A DNA stretch of 64,000 nucleotides from Rhynchopus sp. YZ270_cl-10 (GCA_964035575.1 OZ037865.1:806001-870000), one strand, 5' to 3'; shown: positions 33,297 through 45,156, counted from the first letter of the stretch. The notes: generated by a model from the letters alone, not told the origin. Numbers and translations are program-made.

Positions 33297-35666
33297 TCAC
33301 CCCGCCACACGCTCAAAGACTGCAGACGGGGTGTGCTCCTTTGTCCAGGCTGCGGTTTTGGTGGTGGGGAAGGGCTGGATCGCCACTGCGTAGAGTGGGA
33401 GGATGTGGGCATGGCTTTCTGCACGGTAGATACCACTGTCATACACCTTCGGGGACAACCCTGTGAAGACTGCACGACACCGGAACAGCACCGTCAGTGG
33501 GCGTGGGGGTGTGGTGGCGGACTCTGCATCCCCTCCTCCTTCACCTTCACCTTCACCCCCTTCAAGAGCATCCATCCACTTCTTGCCGCAAGCACTGCGC
33601 ACATTGTTAGTCAGGTAGATGCCCTCCCCCAACGCACCCGAGGTGATCTCAGGCACCTTCCAGACACCCCCATCCCTCAAAAACGACGCAAAGTCAGTGG
33701 ACTCCCCCGCATCCCCTTGCGCAGAGAAGAGCCACAGCTCCTTCTCCACGGAGGCTCCCGAGGTGCTGCAGGCAAACCTGCATGCGTCATGCGCGTCGCA
33801 CCACTCCTGCGCAACGCTGATCTGCGCAATACCACGAACCTTCCCGGCACGCCCCTTCACCTCATTGAAAATCGCGTCGTTCTTTGGGTTGTCTCTCGAC
33901 AACAACGTGACATTCGTCAGAAACGAATGTGTGGGAACAAACTGCGCCACCTCAGACGCCACGTCAGAGCGGTGCACCCGAGCAGCCGCAGCCTCGGTAG
34001 GCAGCTGCAAATGCAACGTGGACGTCACTTCACCCATCCACGACGGCGGCACCCCCGTCAGCTGCACAATATACCGCGGCAAGCACAGCACCATCCCTGC
34101 ACGCTGGTTGATGACGTAGTAGCCGATGCCCTCTTCATATTTGAAGTCGTCGCCCCTCTTTCCCAACAGCAGATCGCAGACGAGCAGATAAGGGGAACCT
34201 GCTGCATAGCCCACTGCAACCTCGGGGTCTCTTGCAAAGTACTCACCTTCGCCGTACGCCTGACCACAGCGCCGGTTCGGGTCGAAGCCGAACTTCATAA
34301 TGCTGATGACATTGCTTTCTGCCGTGCCGTGGAAGGCGCGCAGCATTTCCACCTGGGTGGCACCTCCTAGGCGGTCGCGGAGGATGTGTTCGGATTCGCG
34401 GAATTCGTATTCAAGTTGCGGGTTGCTCAGCGCCCATGCGTTGGTCACAGAGTAGCTGCGTGAAGGAATGGAGTTCCGTACAATGCGCAGCTCTGTCTTC
34501 TCCAGGCGGCGCACAACAGACTTCTGCGACGGGGTCTTTGGAATGTCGAGCTTGACGTCGTAGCGTATGGACACACCACACCCCTCCGCTGCCTGTACAA
34601 TCTCCTTCAGGAGCGACACCGCAAAGCTTTTGTTCTCCGGCATCCGAACTGTCTTGTTGATTGCAGGCATGTGGACGGCGTAGCAATACTTTGCGCTGCC
34701 TCGCTGAAGATAAACCTCGCGGATGACGATTTGGTCGAATGCTGCTGCGTTGTTGCCGTTCTTTGTGTAGTGCATGGAGCAGATGCGGCCGTGGCGTGCG
34801 GCTGCGCTGAAGCCGGTTGCGGCCTGCTTTGCTTCGGCAGCGGCCTTCTTGAGGAGACCTGTATGGCAGGACTGCCGGGGTGCGAGCAGGATGTTCTCTC
34901 CACTGCGCGAACGTCTGCGCAAACCATTCCTCCGCTGCTCGGGGGTGCCGCTAAAGAATTCAATCAGACTACGCTCGCCTAGGTTGTTGATGCTGTAGAA
35001 CGACACCACCCGGGTGCTCACCTCGCTCAGGCAGTGTGTAGGCGCGGACACACACCGTGCAACCAAACCCCCATCACGCGAGCAAACCTGGAAACTCACC
35101 AACTGCCCATGGTACAACGGTTCGTCCATCGCAACGCATGCATTCCACTTCACCTCTGCGTCGCGAACACCACGCTCCTTGGTGGAGAACAGAAGCGGGT
35201 GAATGGGGCGCAGAACACAACGCTCTTCAGTCCGGTGCACCCTCCCGCGGATCAGAACGCAGGGTGCGGAGTCAGCCTGCTCAGGGTCGGGGATGACGTA
35301 GCATCTGACGGCAGTGTGCAGGCGCAACATTTTGAGATCACGGTTCAGCGCTGCATCCTTCAGGGCAGAGTAGATCTGATCTCCCGGTACTCTTGTGGCA
35401 CTGTCCCCGGTGGTGGTCGTGATCGAGGTGATGTGTGTACCCAGGGCAACCCGCGCCTCGGCAAGCACACACTCCGGGTGCATTTCGGAGATGGCCACAG
35501 CGGTCCCATACGTAAACACCGCAAACGACGCACGCAACTTCTTTTCCAGAGCAACACCCGACCGTGCAACACTCTCTGCCGCCCTGTGCAAGACCTCGTA
35601 TGGCAGGTCAATGGTTGACTCTACATTAGGCTTAACATCTGCTTCAAATCGCTGTGGCTCCTTCAT
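33297..35666 (-). CDS. protein with two PARP-type ADP-ribosyltransferase domains, second degenerate
   Basis: A single exon of 789 residues. The ATG at 35666 was chosen because an AG acceptor sits 33 bases upstream and the earlier frame opens only with GTG. Domain 1 (about residues 410-540): SNPQLEYEF, then RAFHGT with catalytic His446, GEGEYFA, and Tyr487 eleven residues beyond the YFA tyrosine, as in PARP1. The third triad position is Tyr or Ile, not Glu, so mono-ADP-ribosylation is likely. Domain 2 (about 635-765): KELWLFSAQG, GEGIYLT and HAHILPLYAVA follow the same fold pattern, but His is replaced by Leu/Phe and the tyrosine by Lys. The N-terminal 400 residues were not recognised. Domain 2 is inferred from motif order. 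Confidence 0.8.
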   Translation of the reverse strand: MKEPQRFEADVKPNVESTIDLPYEVLHRAAESVARSGVALEKKLRASFAVFTYGTAVAISEMHPECVLAEARVALGTHITSITTTTGDSATRVPGDQIYSALKDAALNRDLKMLRLHTAVRCYVIPDPEQADSAPCVLIRGRVHRTEERCVLRPIHPLLFSTKERGVRDAEVKWNACVAMDEPLYHGQLVSFQVCSRDGGLVARCVSAPTHCLSEVSTRVVSFYSINNLGERSLIEFFSGTPEQRRNGLRRRSRSGENILLAPRQSCHTGLLKKAAAEAKQAATGFSAAARHGRICSMHYTKNGNNAAAFDQIVIREVYLQRGSAKYCYAVHMPAINKTVRMPENKSFAVSLLKEIVQAAEGCGVSIRYDVKLDIPKTPSQKSVVRRLEKTELRIVRNSIPSRSYSVTNAWALSNPQLEYEFRESEHILRDRLGGATQVEMLRAFHGTAESNVISIMKFGFDPNRRCGQAYGEGEYFARDPEVAVGYAAGSPYLLVCDLLLGKRGDDFKYEEGIGYYVINQRAGMVLCLPRYIVQLTGVPPSWMGEVTSTLHLQLPTEAAAARVHRSDVASEVAQFVPTHSFLTNVTLLSRDNPKNDAIFNEVKGRAGKVRGIAQISVAQEWCDAHDACRFACSTSGASVEKELWLFSAQGDAGESTDFASFLRDGGVWKVPEITSGALGEGIYLTNNVRSACGKKWMDALEGGEGEGEGGGDAESATTPPRPLTVLFRCRAVFTGLSPKVYDSGIYRAESHAHILPLYAVAIQPFPTTKTAAWTKEHTPSAVFERVAG

Positions 35667-35699
35667 AGTGGAGCCCTTTAGTGTAGTGGGCGCAATCGC

Positions 35700-35722
35700 C
35701 TGTAGGGGGTAGGGTGGTGGAC
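35700..35722 (-). promoter_or_regulatory. pyrimidine tract and AG acceptor upstream of the PARP-domain gene
   Basis: On the minus strand CCACCCTACCCCCTACAG precedes the chosen ATG by 33 bases and supports that start. Confidence 0.55.
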
Positions 35723-36719
35723 TAAAAACACAACCTCCATGAACTCCCCCATCCCGCCGATCGTTAAGAAACGAACAGAGGAGGAACGCATCTGCGGTAT
35801 CGCACCCTTGCCCCACCTTGGACAACGTTATCACCCCCCCTTCCCTCCCCCCTCCCCCCCCCTCAAGCGCTGCCTCCTTTTAAATCAGGTGATTGAAACA
35901 CAAAGACCTGAACAGTGCATCCAATCAAGTCTAGCTCCTACCAACTGAACAAGACACACCCAACCCCCCTAACCCGATCCTAGAACAGCAAACAGCAAGA
36001 GGGTTTTCACATCAACCTAGCATCGAATATGTAGATGACCTTTGTGTAACCAATTCATATGATAATGCCACAGCCCTCCCCACCCCCCCCACACATCCTC
36101 TCCCACCCCACAGCGCAGTGTGTGCGATGCACATTATTCGCCCTCTCCTCTTGAGCGTGATGCTTTTGGTGTTTGCTGAACGTTGCACACTACAACGTAG
36201 ATTGTGATAATTCGAAAAAAACAGTCAGCCACGCAAAGTGGTGTTCTGTAGCATATCATCTCCCGTGATGCGTTGACATCCACGAGGAGGGAGGAAGGAG
36301 GACCCCAACTGACTACCAAGCTCGGTGTTAGGCAATTTTGGTAGCATGAAAACATCGGGATAAAGAAGGAGAGTAACTAAGATGGGGGAGGACCGCTGGG
36401 ATTTGTTTTTGTCAGCTTTTTTTTTTGTCTTTTTTTTGTCATTTTTTTGCTTTTTTTTTTTGTCTTGCAATTTGTTTGTTTTTTTTGTTGGAGCCTTCTT
36501 CTGTCCCCTCCCCTTCACCCTCCCCCCACCCCCCTTTTTTGCGTTGCTCAAATATTTTCCATGCACCGACCACATTCCCCCCATCCCCTCTTAAACGTCT
36601 TGGGTGGATCAATTTCCGCTTTTTTTTGGAGGGTATTTTTTTAGCATCGTAACCCAATATATTGTATGGATTACATGCTTACCCCAGTTGTTCCACTCTC
36701 ATTTACACGCTAACAGCTG

Positions 36720-36752
<33 letters not shown>

Positions 36753-37456
36753 ATTTTTCCTTCCCCCCTCGGTCCGTTTTTCGTTCACCTGCTTCGTCAT
36801 AACTAAAAAGATGGGAACGGGATTTTGCACTGGGTGGTACGAGAAGCAAAGGATGTATGTGTGTTTGTTTGTTTTGTTTTGTTTTGTTTTTATTTTTTTT
36901 TAAAATCAGCGGTGGTGGTTTAGCGGAGGCTTAGGGGAGATTTGAGAATGGTTTTGTGGAACAGTAGTCGTTTTGCTTCTTGCCGCTTTTTTGTATTTAC
37001 CGTAACCGTAAAATAAATGGATCGGTATTTACAGTTTTTTTTATTCTGGCGGGGAGTAGACAAACCAAACTTCAGAACCAACAAAAAGCAAAAAGTTGGG
37101 GTGGGGTGGGGTGGGGGATAGGGAAAGCGAAAAATAAAAATATAAAAAAAAAAACTCACACAGCCGGCATTTTGGTGAAAGGACACTTGTCCCCCCTATG
37201 GTAAAATAAAAGTAAAAAGGTAAAATGGGGTGACATAAACGTATAAAAAAAAATCGTCAAAAATAAAAAATGCACACTACCTCCCTTACCCCCCCAGCTT
37301 ACTTTCAAACATATTTTTTTATTTATTTTTTTGAAAAAAAACAATTGGCAAAATCACCCCTGAAAGGGGGGGCCCTTTGCGACGACACACCTCACCCCTC
37401 AAAAGAGTGTGGCAGAGATGAGACAGAAGAAAAAGAGAAAGAAAAAAAATTGGTGA

Positions 37457-37600
37457 AGATGAACATAAGCCTCTTGTTGGTGATAGACGGGGGGCGGAGT
37501 TTCACAACTTTTCACAACGTTTCACACTCACATAATTGTGAAACGTTGTGAAACGTTGTGAAAACCCGCCCCGTATATCACCAGACTCGTGCTTATTCAC
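37457..37600 (+). repeat. module E copy split by a MITE
   Basis: The left half GATGAACATAAGCCTCTTG and the right half CTCGTGCTTATTCACC together make one module E. The MITE at 37479-37582 lies between them, with CTCTTG/CTCGTG as a probable 6-bp duplication with one later change. Confidence 0.7.
37479..37582. mobile_element. palindromic MITE, 104 bp
   Basis: Ends GGTGATAGACGGGG and CCCCGTATATCACC are inverted repeats with one mismatch. TTTCACAAC units continue the palindrome to a short loop near 37530-37536. Confidence 0.82.
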
Positions 37601-38170
37601 CCCAAAAAAAAACCCCCCCCCCTCCCCTTACCATCCCTATTTCTTTTTACCTTGCGGACGAAGACTAGAGAGAGAAAATCGCAAAAAAAAAGGAGGATCC
37701 GGGTGGGTGCAAAAGATACTATTAATCTGCTTTCAATTCAGGAGAACTGAAAGCATTTTTTATTAGGGTGTGGAACACGTTGAGGTTACATTCGTCCTTT
37801 TTTTGAAAATAAATTCAAAACAAAAGATGAATTCCTCGTTCACACAACCGCGTGTTTAAAAGTGGAAAGCACGCATCCGTTCTGCCTTTTCGTCCCTCTC
37901 TTATTCGTCAAATGCTTAAAGGGAAACACAACAACAGTCACAGCTTGGGAGGGCAACACAGAAAAAGACTATGAGCACAAAGCAATCATGTGCGTGGGTG
38001 AGTGTGCGTCAAGAAGTGCGTGCCGTGTTGTGCTCAAGAAATTTAAAATAAAAAAAAGGAGGCTCGGTGACCAACCCCTACCCCATTCCCCCCCCTACCC
38101 CCAACCCCAACAAGCCGATCCACCAAGCGATGTCAGAAATAATCATAAAAAAAAGGAAAAAAAATATTGA

Positions 38171-38230
38171 AAAGTTGGAAATGCAAGCGCCCCCACCGTG
38201 CATCGGTCCCACCGACGCAGGCCAGTATTG
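38171..38230 (+). repeat. module D hairpin repeat
   Basis: A diverged full-length-type copy with CCCACCGTGCATCGGTCCC and CCGACGCAGGCCAGT. Confidence 0.65.
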
Positions 38231-38943
38231 AACCCCCCTTAGAGAGCTTTAATACAAAAGCCCTCATGACTCTGCACCTATTAAAAAAGGTTTGGTAGAA
38301 ACCTCTTTTTTTGTCAGCAGGTCGCTATGAAGAGCTGGTGAAATCCTCCTAAGCCATAACTTAGTCACCCCTTGTACGCCCTGAAAAATACCATACATTT
38401 TTTTTTGGGCAGAAATCCACCAGCGTTATTTTCAAAAAGAAAAAAGGGCAAAAAAAAAAAAAACACAAGGTCGTATCGAAGTGAGGCTAAGGGGAGTAGT
38501 GGAGTGGGAGGGGGGAGAAAAAAACCTTTGGAAGAATGAATGAAACCACCCATACATTTTTTAAAAACCCCCAAAAAAAAAATCAAAAGGAAAAAAAAAT
38601 TCATGAAGGTAGTGTGCAAAAAAATGGGGAAGGGGAATGGAAAGAAGTACTGGTATGTTGTTGTTGTTTCTGCCCCCCGCAACCACCCCACAGCAACCAA
38701 GGGCATTTTTTTTTTTATATAATTTTTTTAAGATACATCGCACGAGCCCTTTTTTGCCCCACCCCACGGTTACAGTATGTTTAAAACAAAAAAAAGAAGC
38801 AAAGAGAACGCTTAAAGGATGATTGCACCTCTGTGCACAGAGGCACATACCATCATGAAGAACCCAATCAATACTATACCGCACACTACACTGTAGTACA
38901 AAAAGTCACGAGAGTTTGAATCTCGCTAAAAAAAAAAAAAACA

Positions 38944-38984
38944 ATGGTAAAGATAAACTAAGCCTCTCTGTGCTTAGTCACCTA
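38944..38984 (+). repeat. module E hairpin repeat
   Basis: TGGTAAAGATAAACTAAGCC, TCTCTGTG, CTTAGTCACCT, ending beside the G run. Confidence 0.75.
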
Positions 38985-38985
38985 A

Positions 38986-38987
<2 letters not shown>

Positions 38988-39016
<29 letters not shown>
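38988..39016 (+). repeat. G homopolymer
   Basis: An uninterrupted run of 29 G. Confidence 0.9.
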
Positions 39017-39018
<2 letters not shown>

Positions 39019-39207
39019 TTGAAGGGTTCCCTGAAAGGAGGGAATGAGGGGGGGGGTTTTCTTCTTCACACGCACTGCGTGGAGTTGTCTATTTGGTCTG
39101 GACACGGTTGTTCGTTTGTTTGTTTTTTTTTGTTGGTTTTTTTCGTGTTCTAAGAACTTCTTTTTTGCATTGTTTTTTTATATTTTACGTCATCCCGGTT
39201 TGATGGT

Positions 39208-42200
39208 CTAGTCATCTTCATCAGACGTCGCGCTCTCGTATTCCCCTTCAGCTTTTGCGTGGGGGATGTTCCTGAAGGTGCCAAAGCCCGTTTTGCACAA
39301 CATGGAACGGATCGTGCGAGGTTCCTCCCTGTTGCGATGGCATGTTGATTGAACGGGGTGTATACGTTGTTAACACCATGTATCAATTTTTCTTTAATAA
39401 ATTGTTGGAATACGTAGTAGTTGCCACCTGTGCAGCCATTGCAAGCTGAACTTTCAATTCTTAATAGGAGGACCATTTGAGACCCATACTCTCATTCGCA
39501 CTCTCTCCCCACACAGTCATCGCTTGTTGCTCGTACCGAGTTTGTATTTATTTTTTTTTTTGCTTTTTTTCCCACAATAAAAACAAACGAGACAAGGGAT
39601 CCAATCGTATGGGATGAACTGACCAGAGACCCCGCCTCTGCCACATTACTAAAAAAATATCAACCAACATACCCGTAGGCGGAGACACCGGAGGGAGAGC
39701 CACACTCGGAGATGGAGTCTGGCATGGTGATGGTAGGTGGTGCGTCTGTGCCGAATCCGCGTGGGGACGGTGCTGCTAGACTTCCTGGCGACCCTGCTGC
39801 ACCTAGGTTGAATGCAGACGGCCCTGCTGGTGGCGGCGCCTGCCCCGCAGGCATAGGGAGCGGGTTGTAAGAGCTCCGCCTACGCACAATACGCGAGCCT
39901 TCATCCAGCATCGACCTCTTCCCGTTCACCGACCTCCCACCCCCAGACCCTGTCGGCGGGATCAAATAAAACCCTTGCGGCGAGCCCTTCTGCCCCGACT
40001 GGTTCATCTTCGCACTCTGCCCACGCTGCAGATCCGCACGCGACCCATGTATCGACCCACTCTTATCCCCAACACTGTTCCTTCTCTGTGGCATGCCCAC
40101 CTGACTCGATTTCCCGCTATGACTGTCATCAATGTGCTTATACCTCGGTGATACAAGCCCACTGGGGCTCATGATAGGAGGGCGGATCTTCGGGTCTCTG
40201 TGGGGGAGAAGGGAGGAGGAGGAGTTGTAAATATGAAGGGAAAACTCAATAAAAACAAAAGTTGGTAAATAATTCTGGCTATTTGCCTAAGAAGTGTGGG
40301 GGAAGGGGAGAAGGGAGGGTAGGGGAATGTGGCATACTCTCCACCCAAGTGTTCAAGCCACTTCTGGCATTTCTCAACGTGTCTGTGTGTGTCACCGTAG
40401 TGTTTGCGCAGCAGTGACAAGGAGAGTTGGAAGTATTTGATGGCCCGGTCGACGTCCTTCTCCTTTTCGTATGCAACCGCAATCTGTCGGAGGGTGGGTG
40501 TGAGTGGAAGGGAGAGGCTTTTACGAACACATCAAATAGAGCAACATCGCGGTGAGGCGAGCCAAAGTCATGCTTGGCCACAAATAAAGCGTGCCAGCAA
40601 GGTTGATAGTGCAAAAAAGCATTGTGCGAAATTTGAAGCTCGGTTGTCCAGTGGAGACAACACGAGGTTGTGGACGTTACTGTAGGGATTGTGGCGTCGA
40701 CAATCGCCTTCGTACCCATCTTGGTGGGAATAGGGCTTGTACTCAATGTTGGCCAAAAAAAATAAATTACGCATTGCGTTCTCGCTGTCGCATCGTATGA
40801 ATCTCACGCTTTTGTTGTAAGCAGAGGTAAGTTGTGGGCTTTGGCATGTGAACGCTGTGTCATACCTCAAAGTACTTGGTAGCAACCTGCGGACTGTCAT
40901 CTGAGTGGTCCATCAGCAACAGCTGTGTGGTGAAGGTGGGTTTTGTTGGATATGACAATCACCCCACCAAAAGGTGCGTATTGTGGCTCAAAATTGGCAC
41001 CTTGCCCAAACGCTTTTTTGGAGTGCAGCCCAAACACTTATTTGAATAGTACAGCTACCCCTGTACACGACTCACTTTCTTTCACTAGAACGAAAAACAC
41101 ATTTCAACACATTCCCACATTAGCATGGGGACGTTTATACACTCTGTGGAAGATTTGCTACCACAACGCAAGAACAAAAAGAAAAACATCAGAACAAAAC
41201 ACGAATGCACATACCTGCAAAAGACATTTGTGCTGTTGGCTGATCTTCCCCATTTTCTGATAGCACGGAGAGAGGTGGTCCGTGAGGAGCATGCGGGTTT
41301 CTTCGGAGCTCTGTGAAGTGGCAGCGGTGGTGATAAATATAAATCACAATAGGTTTAGTGCACATTAAAAGAGAACGAAACAGTTTGCGATGTAAGCCCT
41401 AAGCCTCATGACAGACGTCATCACAATCATTATCGTACTGCGTCAGTACGGCTTTACGCGGCAAGAGTTGTCGGGGATGATGACATTTCTACTTTCTTTT
41501 TTTTGAAAACATAAAAGTGGCGTCCCTCTTTGCTCCCTTAGCTGCAGGGGGCAAAAGGCAGTATAAAACCCGCTACATACCGCGCCATGCGACTTCTCGT
41601 AAATCTGCAGTGCAACCTCAAAGGAGTCTTTCGACTCAGGCAGCTTGTTCTGGAAGCTGTGCAGCTGTCCAAGACACACAGAGATGTCGGCGATCTCCGT
41701 GCTCTCCATCCCGAACTGTTTGTAGAAAATGGCTAGCGCAGTTTGGAAGTCGTTTGCAGAGTCTGAGTACGACGCCATGCTGTACTTCGACCGTGCACGT
41801 GCCTCAAGCAAACGCGCTATTTCTATTTCCTCGTGGCTAGGCAGCTCCCGCATCAGGTCTATCGCCTGCGTGTAGTACTTCACAGCCTCCCCATGCTTGC
41901 CCTGGATGGAGCAGCACTCCCCTGCAAGCGTTTCAATCTCAAGCAGCTTCTCGTCCGCCACCTTCAGGTCGAGGGCAAGCGTGCGGGACAGCTCAAACCA
42001 GACAAGCGCATCCGAGTCCTCGCCGCTTATGCTGAGTGTCATCGCCATCCCGAGGGCGGCGTCGAGGGTGGACTTATGCTTGCCCAGGCCTTTGTGGTAC
42101 ACACGGTACGCGATGCTGTAGTAGGTAGACGCCTTCTTGTCTTGGTTGATGCTTCTGAAGTAGTCGCCCATCATCAGGTTCGCATCTCCGTGCTCGAGCG

Positions 42201-45069
42201 TCCCGCTTGTTGTGAGGTCCACTATCTGTTGGCGCACGTCCAATAGCTCCTGCTGTTTTGCCTCAGGGTCTTCCCTGCCCCACCGTTGGTAGACTAGCGA
42301 GAGTAGAGAGAGCAGGGGCACCTGGGTGTCGCGCTGCTTCGGGCGCGACTGCATACGATCTGTGAGCTGGTGCGCAATGGCGGGAAGGATGTTGAGGTCA
42401 ATCGCCTGCTCCTCCTCCACAAGCCACAGTGCCTTCAGGTGGGGCGGCAGAGTCAACGTCTTCGCCACACACTGCAGCATCACGTCCCCGACAATGTCCT
42501 GCGCCGTCATCACCACCACCGCACCGACTAGCTGGCAGCAGCGTGCAATGAGCCCCGCAACCGGGGGGAACTCACACGCGTTCTGCACCTGTTTGCTGAA
42601 GTAGAACTTCTCACGCGCAAGACTCCACAGCCAGCCCTGGTCGTCAAGGATCTTCTGCAGGTAGTCCTTGGTGCGCTCTGTCGCAAGGTCGTAGGAGCAG
42701 CCTTGCAGGTGGTCCTCAAGGTGCGACGCAAAGGAGCGTGCAAAGATCTCCGTCAGCACCATCTGTAGTGCCACAGGCACACCGGTGGTAGGGTCACGTG
42801 CTGTGCGCCAGTCGCCGTCGTCCTTCCACTCAAGCAGGTGGAACAGCACGACCCCAAGGAAGTGGAGGTTGATGCCCGATTCGTGCGCAAGGTTGCACAG
42901 CATCATCTGGTCCTCCGGCGGGCGGCGCAACACATCGCTTGCGAACTGTGGGATCTCATCCTTGAGCAGCACGGTGCTGGCCAGCGCCTCGATGCAGGCA
43001 GCGTCGTTCTGGAAGTCGTCCTCCATCGCTTCTATGCTCATCGCGTCGCTGCTGATGTGTGTGTTCGTCTGCGAGTGGTGCAGCTCCCGCATGATCTCTG
43101 GTCTGAGCCGCATGTGCCCCTTCGCGTATGTGTAGACGAACTGCAGCGGCCGCAGGATGCGCGACTCAGCCAGCATCTCCTTGTTCAGCACCACCTCCGT
43201 GATCTTCACACGGTTGTCGTGTGTGTTCTCAAACTTGATGATCGACGTGAGCAGTGCAGACACACGCAGCAGCACGGCCTCCACAGGCACCACGATCTTC
43301 GGGTTGTTGATGTTCCAGTCATACTTCTCCATGGTGACAGGGTTGAGCAGGGCGTGCGGGTCGTCAAGCAGCTCTGAGAGCATGTCTGCCGTGTCGGTGC
43401 GCTTCCTGAAGAGCGACTTGAGGGTACGGGCAAGCATCTCGACCAAGAGGCCACGACAGCGCTGCTCACGGAGGTCTCGTGGCGACGAGGGTGAGTCTGC
43501 CACTGCGTCGTGCACAAGCTTGATACTCGACATGTTGATCCCGAAGTGATGGAACATGTCTGCAAAGTCGCCATCGCTCACCGCCTCCGTCCCCTGCGGC
43601 GAGAGCAGCCATTCTGCAAAGAACTGCACCGACGCCTCCCCACGCGCCTTGCGCATCTGGATAATCATCTCATTCTCTGTGCTCGTCATGAAGTGGTTCA
43701 GCCCTTCGCCTTGGCGGTAGGCCTTCACGAACTCTGGGCGGAACTCTTGGCTGTCAACTTGCACCATGGGGAGGGGGGGCATCAGACGCGAGCTCTGTGT
43801 CACATACAACCTTCCGTCGGTACCTTTACGCACTTCATTCTGCCCAGCGCCGTGCCTGATGAAGGGCTCCGTGGCGCCGGGTACATGGTGCCCTGCTAGA
43901 CGGTAGTCGGAGGCGACGATGCTGAGCATCTGCTCGGCCTCCTCGTCGACGTTGAATTCGCGCTTCTCGGGCACAATCGTAAGGTCGTTGGGGCCGAGCA
44001 GCTTGCTTTCGCCTACGGGCACGGCAGCAACGACGCTGACACGGTTCCCCATGTAGTGCACTGTGCAGGAGAGGGGGACGTGGAGCTTGCGGAGGTCGGA
44101 CCCCATGATGCATCGTGCACCCATAAGCTCATGCTGGTGCATCTTGACTGCGTAGGCACGGCTGCCGTACTGCTTCAACGCCTTCGAAGAGTTCTGGTAC
44201 GACAACAGCAGATTCCCACGACGCACTCTGTCGTTGCGGTGTGACGCTGCCGTCTCATGCACAAACTCGATGGCCGCCTCAACAGCCTCCTCCTCAAACT
44301 TCTTGAAGAGGACAAGCATGCCCACCTCACGGTCCTTGAGCTGCTCAGGGTGGAGGGGCGACTGCGACCACAGGTCTTGGAAGATCTCGTTGAAGTCTAC
44401 GCTGCTTTTGTCGATGGGCTCTCCGTCGGAGATGAAGAGGCGGGCTGGGGTGGCGAAGGTTTTGCTGCTCTGCTTGAAACCTGGTCCGCGGGCGGAGGGG
44501 AGGGCTGGGAGTTCTGGGGCCTGGTCTTCGTAGATGCGTTTACGGAAGTGCGATGCGAAGGGATGCTCGACGGAGCCTTCCTGCTCGCCTGCCTTCCGGA
44601 AGTAGAGACTGCCGTTGGAGCGGACAAGCTCCCAGCCGAATGGGGGTGCCATTTCGGAGAGCGTTCTAGCGTAGGTCTTGACGTTCTCTTGCTTGCTTCC
44701 GAGGAGCTCCTCGAGCTCGTCTTCGTGGAGGGGCTGCTGCTGGACGTGGTTGGGTTGTCGTGCGGAGACACGCCCGGACCGGAGGACCGGCTTCACCCCC
44801 ACTGCAACCACTGTCGCCTCCGGATTCAGGTCCACCATCGGCGGCTTCCAGACTAACCATTTTTCTGGAAGCTGCTGATCGCTCTCCGCAGTGGTCTCTG
44901 CCTTGGGAGAAGCCTCTCGCCGTGCCTTGCCATTGGAGGCTGGAGTCTCCGCAGGCTTGGGCGGTGGGGTTGCAGCAACGTTGGTGGTGTTGTTGGTGTT
45001 ATTGTTCGCGGGCGCCTTGGCCGTGGCCGTCCGTGCCCGCGGCTTCTCCTTGCCCTGTGTACAGCCCAT
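39208..45069 (-). CDS. CLU-like protein with TPR repeats and acylation-type N terminus, six exons
   Basis: Exons 45069-41581, 41310-41215, 40922-40866, 40483-40338, 40197-39673 and 39328-39208 join in consistent phase (0,0,0,2,2) to give 1477 residues. Every intron starts GTATG and ends AG. The N terminus MGCTQGK fits N-myristoylation at Gly2 and palmitoylation at Cys3. CLU (clustered-mitochondria) features are KGTDGRLYVTQSSRLMPP, FRPEFVKAY and two GIN blocks (FGINMSS, ESGINLHFLG). TPR helices begin near residue 980 and continue through exon 4 (YEKEKDVDRAIKYFQLSLSL). The last 220 residues are disordered and end ATSDEDD. CLU proteins act in mitochondrial distribution and translation; the membrane anchor suggests a different site here. 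The protein ends at TAG. Confidence 0.85.
39396..39455 (+). repeat. module A copy inside intron 5 of the CLU-like gene
   Basis: AATAAATTGTTGGAATACGT, AGTAGTTGCCACCTGTGC and a diverged right end, opposite in strand to the host gene. Confidence 0.6.
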
Positions 45070-45156
45070 CGCGTAGCGGGGGAGCCTCCTGCGGCACCCC
45101 CCGCCGTCCCTTAGCTTATGAGAAAGCCTCGATGGTGGCGCAAACCCTGCACCTTC

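Larger units (their letters stand above)
35723..39207. other. intergenic A/T-rich spacer
   Basis: No gene is supported. It contains T runs (36720-36747), a GTTTT microsatellite near 36868-36890, a MITE inside a split module E, modules D and E and a 29-base G run. Confidence 0.6.

Noticed and set aside
33333-34370. Plus-strand frame of 345 residues inside the PARP-domain gene
   Set aside because: Antisense shadow; no family motifs and no acceptor upstream.
38855-38929. Possible tRNA gene: GAGTTTGAATCTC resembles a T-arm and B box
   Set aside because: No acceptor stem, D-arm or anticodon arm can be formed from the 70 bases upstream.
43835-44856. Several frames on both strands within the CLU-like gene
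   Set aside because: High G+C third positions leave shadow frames open. Only the minus frame from 45069 shows family motifs and splices in phase.
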